Notes under the pieces: generated by a model
What the model was told of the DNA's origin: nothing
Seen by the model: only the letters and a program-made list of their open reading frames with translations
The model's database searches: none
Position numbers and translations under genes: made by a program
Source of the DNA: Clostridia bacterium
GTDB lineage: Bacteria > Bacillota > Clostridia > Oscillospirales > CAG-272
NCBI GenBank assembly: GCA_017411605.1
Contig: JAFQPR010000078.1
Span: 1-60,513 of the forward strand
Reading direction: 5' to 3'
Length of the DNA: 60,513 nucleotides
Shown here: positions 60,441 to 60,513 of the stretch, piece by piece
How the letters are laid out: each line of letters starts with the position of its first letter
How positions within the stretch are numbered: the first letter of the stretch is position 1

Positions 60441-60513
60441 TTAAGCATTTAAAGAGTCGTAGTAATTGAATATTTCGTCAAATACGCCGAGATCATAGAG
60501 TTTTTCGAACATA
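60441..60513 (-). CDS. Partial gene at the right edge (C terminus)
   Basis: Only the last 23 codons lie in the window (ending FNYYDSLNA). The frame is open to the edge. It ends 21 bp before the 46-residue peptide gene, which suggests one transcript. Whether the ATG at the edge is a start or internal cannot be decided. Confidence 0.4.
   Translation of the reverse strand, partial: MFEKLYDLGVFDEIFNYYDSLNA

Overview
This window looks like chromosome of an uncultured, low-GC, probably gut-dwelling member of the Clostridia (Bacillota). Supporting signs are SpoIVA (endospore coat morphogenesis), Gram-positive lipoproteins and signal peptides, strong AGGAGG-type ribosome binding sites, TTGACA/TATAAT promoters with 17-bp spacers, RicT next to HolB, type III pantothenate kinase beside an ECF S component, and large InlB/MBG/BspA-type surface proteins. 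TGA is used as a stop. No phage, complete insertion sequence, CRISPR array or rRNA was seen.

Layout. 1-578: a gene-free stretch with a run of tight hairpins and a MITE-like inverted repeat. 579-9313 (minus): one aromatic amino-acid operon, pheA-aroB-aroC-aroE/aroK fusion-aroQ-aroA-tyrA-DAHP synthase-tlpA, carrying every step from E4P+PEP to chorismate and on to the Phe and Tyr keto acids, behind one consensus promoter. 9.6-14.6 kb (plus): a 1635-residue surface protein with beta-helix-like, InlB-type and YDG/MBG-like repeats, one membrane helix and a cytoplasmic tail resembling the C-terminal part of ribosomal protein uL15. 14.6-25 kb: a possible small RNA, a pseudouridine synthase, an AlaX-type editing protein, a panT/coaX/dCMP deaminase group (minus), a radical SAM enzyme with an M28 peptidase, and a three-gene unit of two paralogous Cys/His-repeat lipoproteins and a membrane-bound XRE regulator behind paired palindromes.

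25-30.2 kb (minus): housekeeping genes rsmI, trmN6, ferredoxin, ricT, holB and a YitT-type membrane protein. 30.3-37 kb (plus): a collagen-like/BspA-LRR surface protein, a FliB-like Cys-cluster protein, metF and a cobalamin-dependent methionine synthase lacking the reactivation domain. 37-42.5 kb (minus): lipase, spoIVA, GH2 glycosidase, CPBP protease. 42.6-45.6 kb (plus): DUF1846 protein, a small unknown and a secreted nuclease. 45.6-49.7 kb (minus): SGNH hydrolase, two small membrane proteins, tRNA-Leu(GAG) and an acyltransferase, with several non-coding repeats at 47.1-48.6 kb. 49.8-56.4 kb (plus): trypsin-like lipoprotein, then a metal-resistance unit (CadC-like repressor, free-standing HMA protein, CadA-type ATPase) that runs directly into an RsuA-type pseudouridine synthase and a GH3 glucosidase. 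56.5-60.5 kb (minus): four small lipoproteins, a HIT protein and, at the right edge, a 46-residue peptide behind a truncated gene.

The best candidates for something undescribed are the uL15-like tail on the giant surface protein, the lipoprotein/membrane-XRE unit with its phased operators, the predicted SD-masking hairpin before the lipase, the structured leader at 48.0-48.2 kb and the hairpin array at the left edge. All product names come from reading motifs by eye; no database search was possible.
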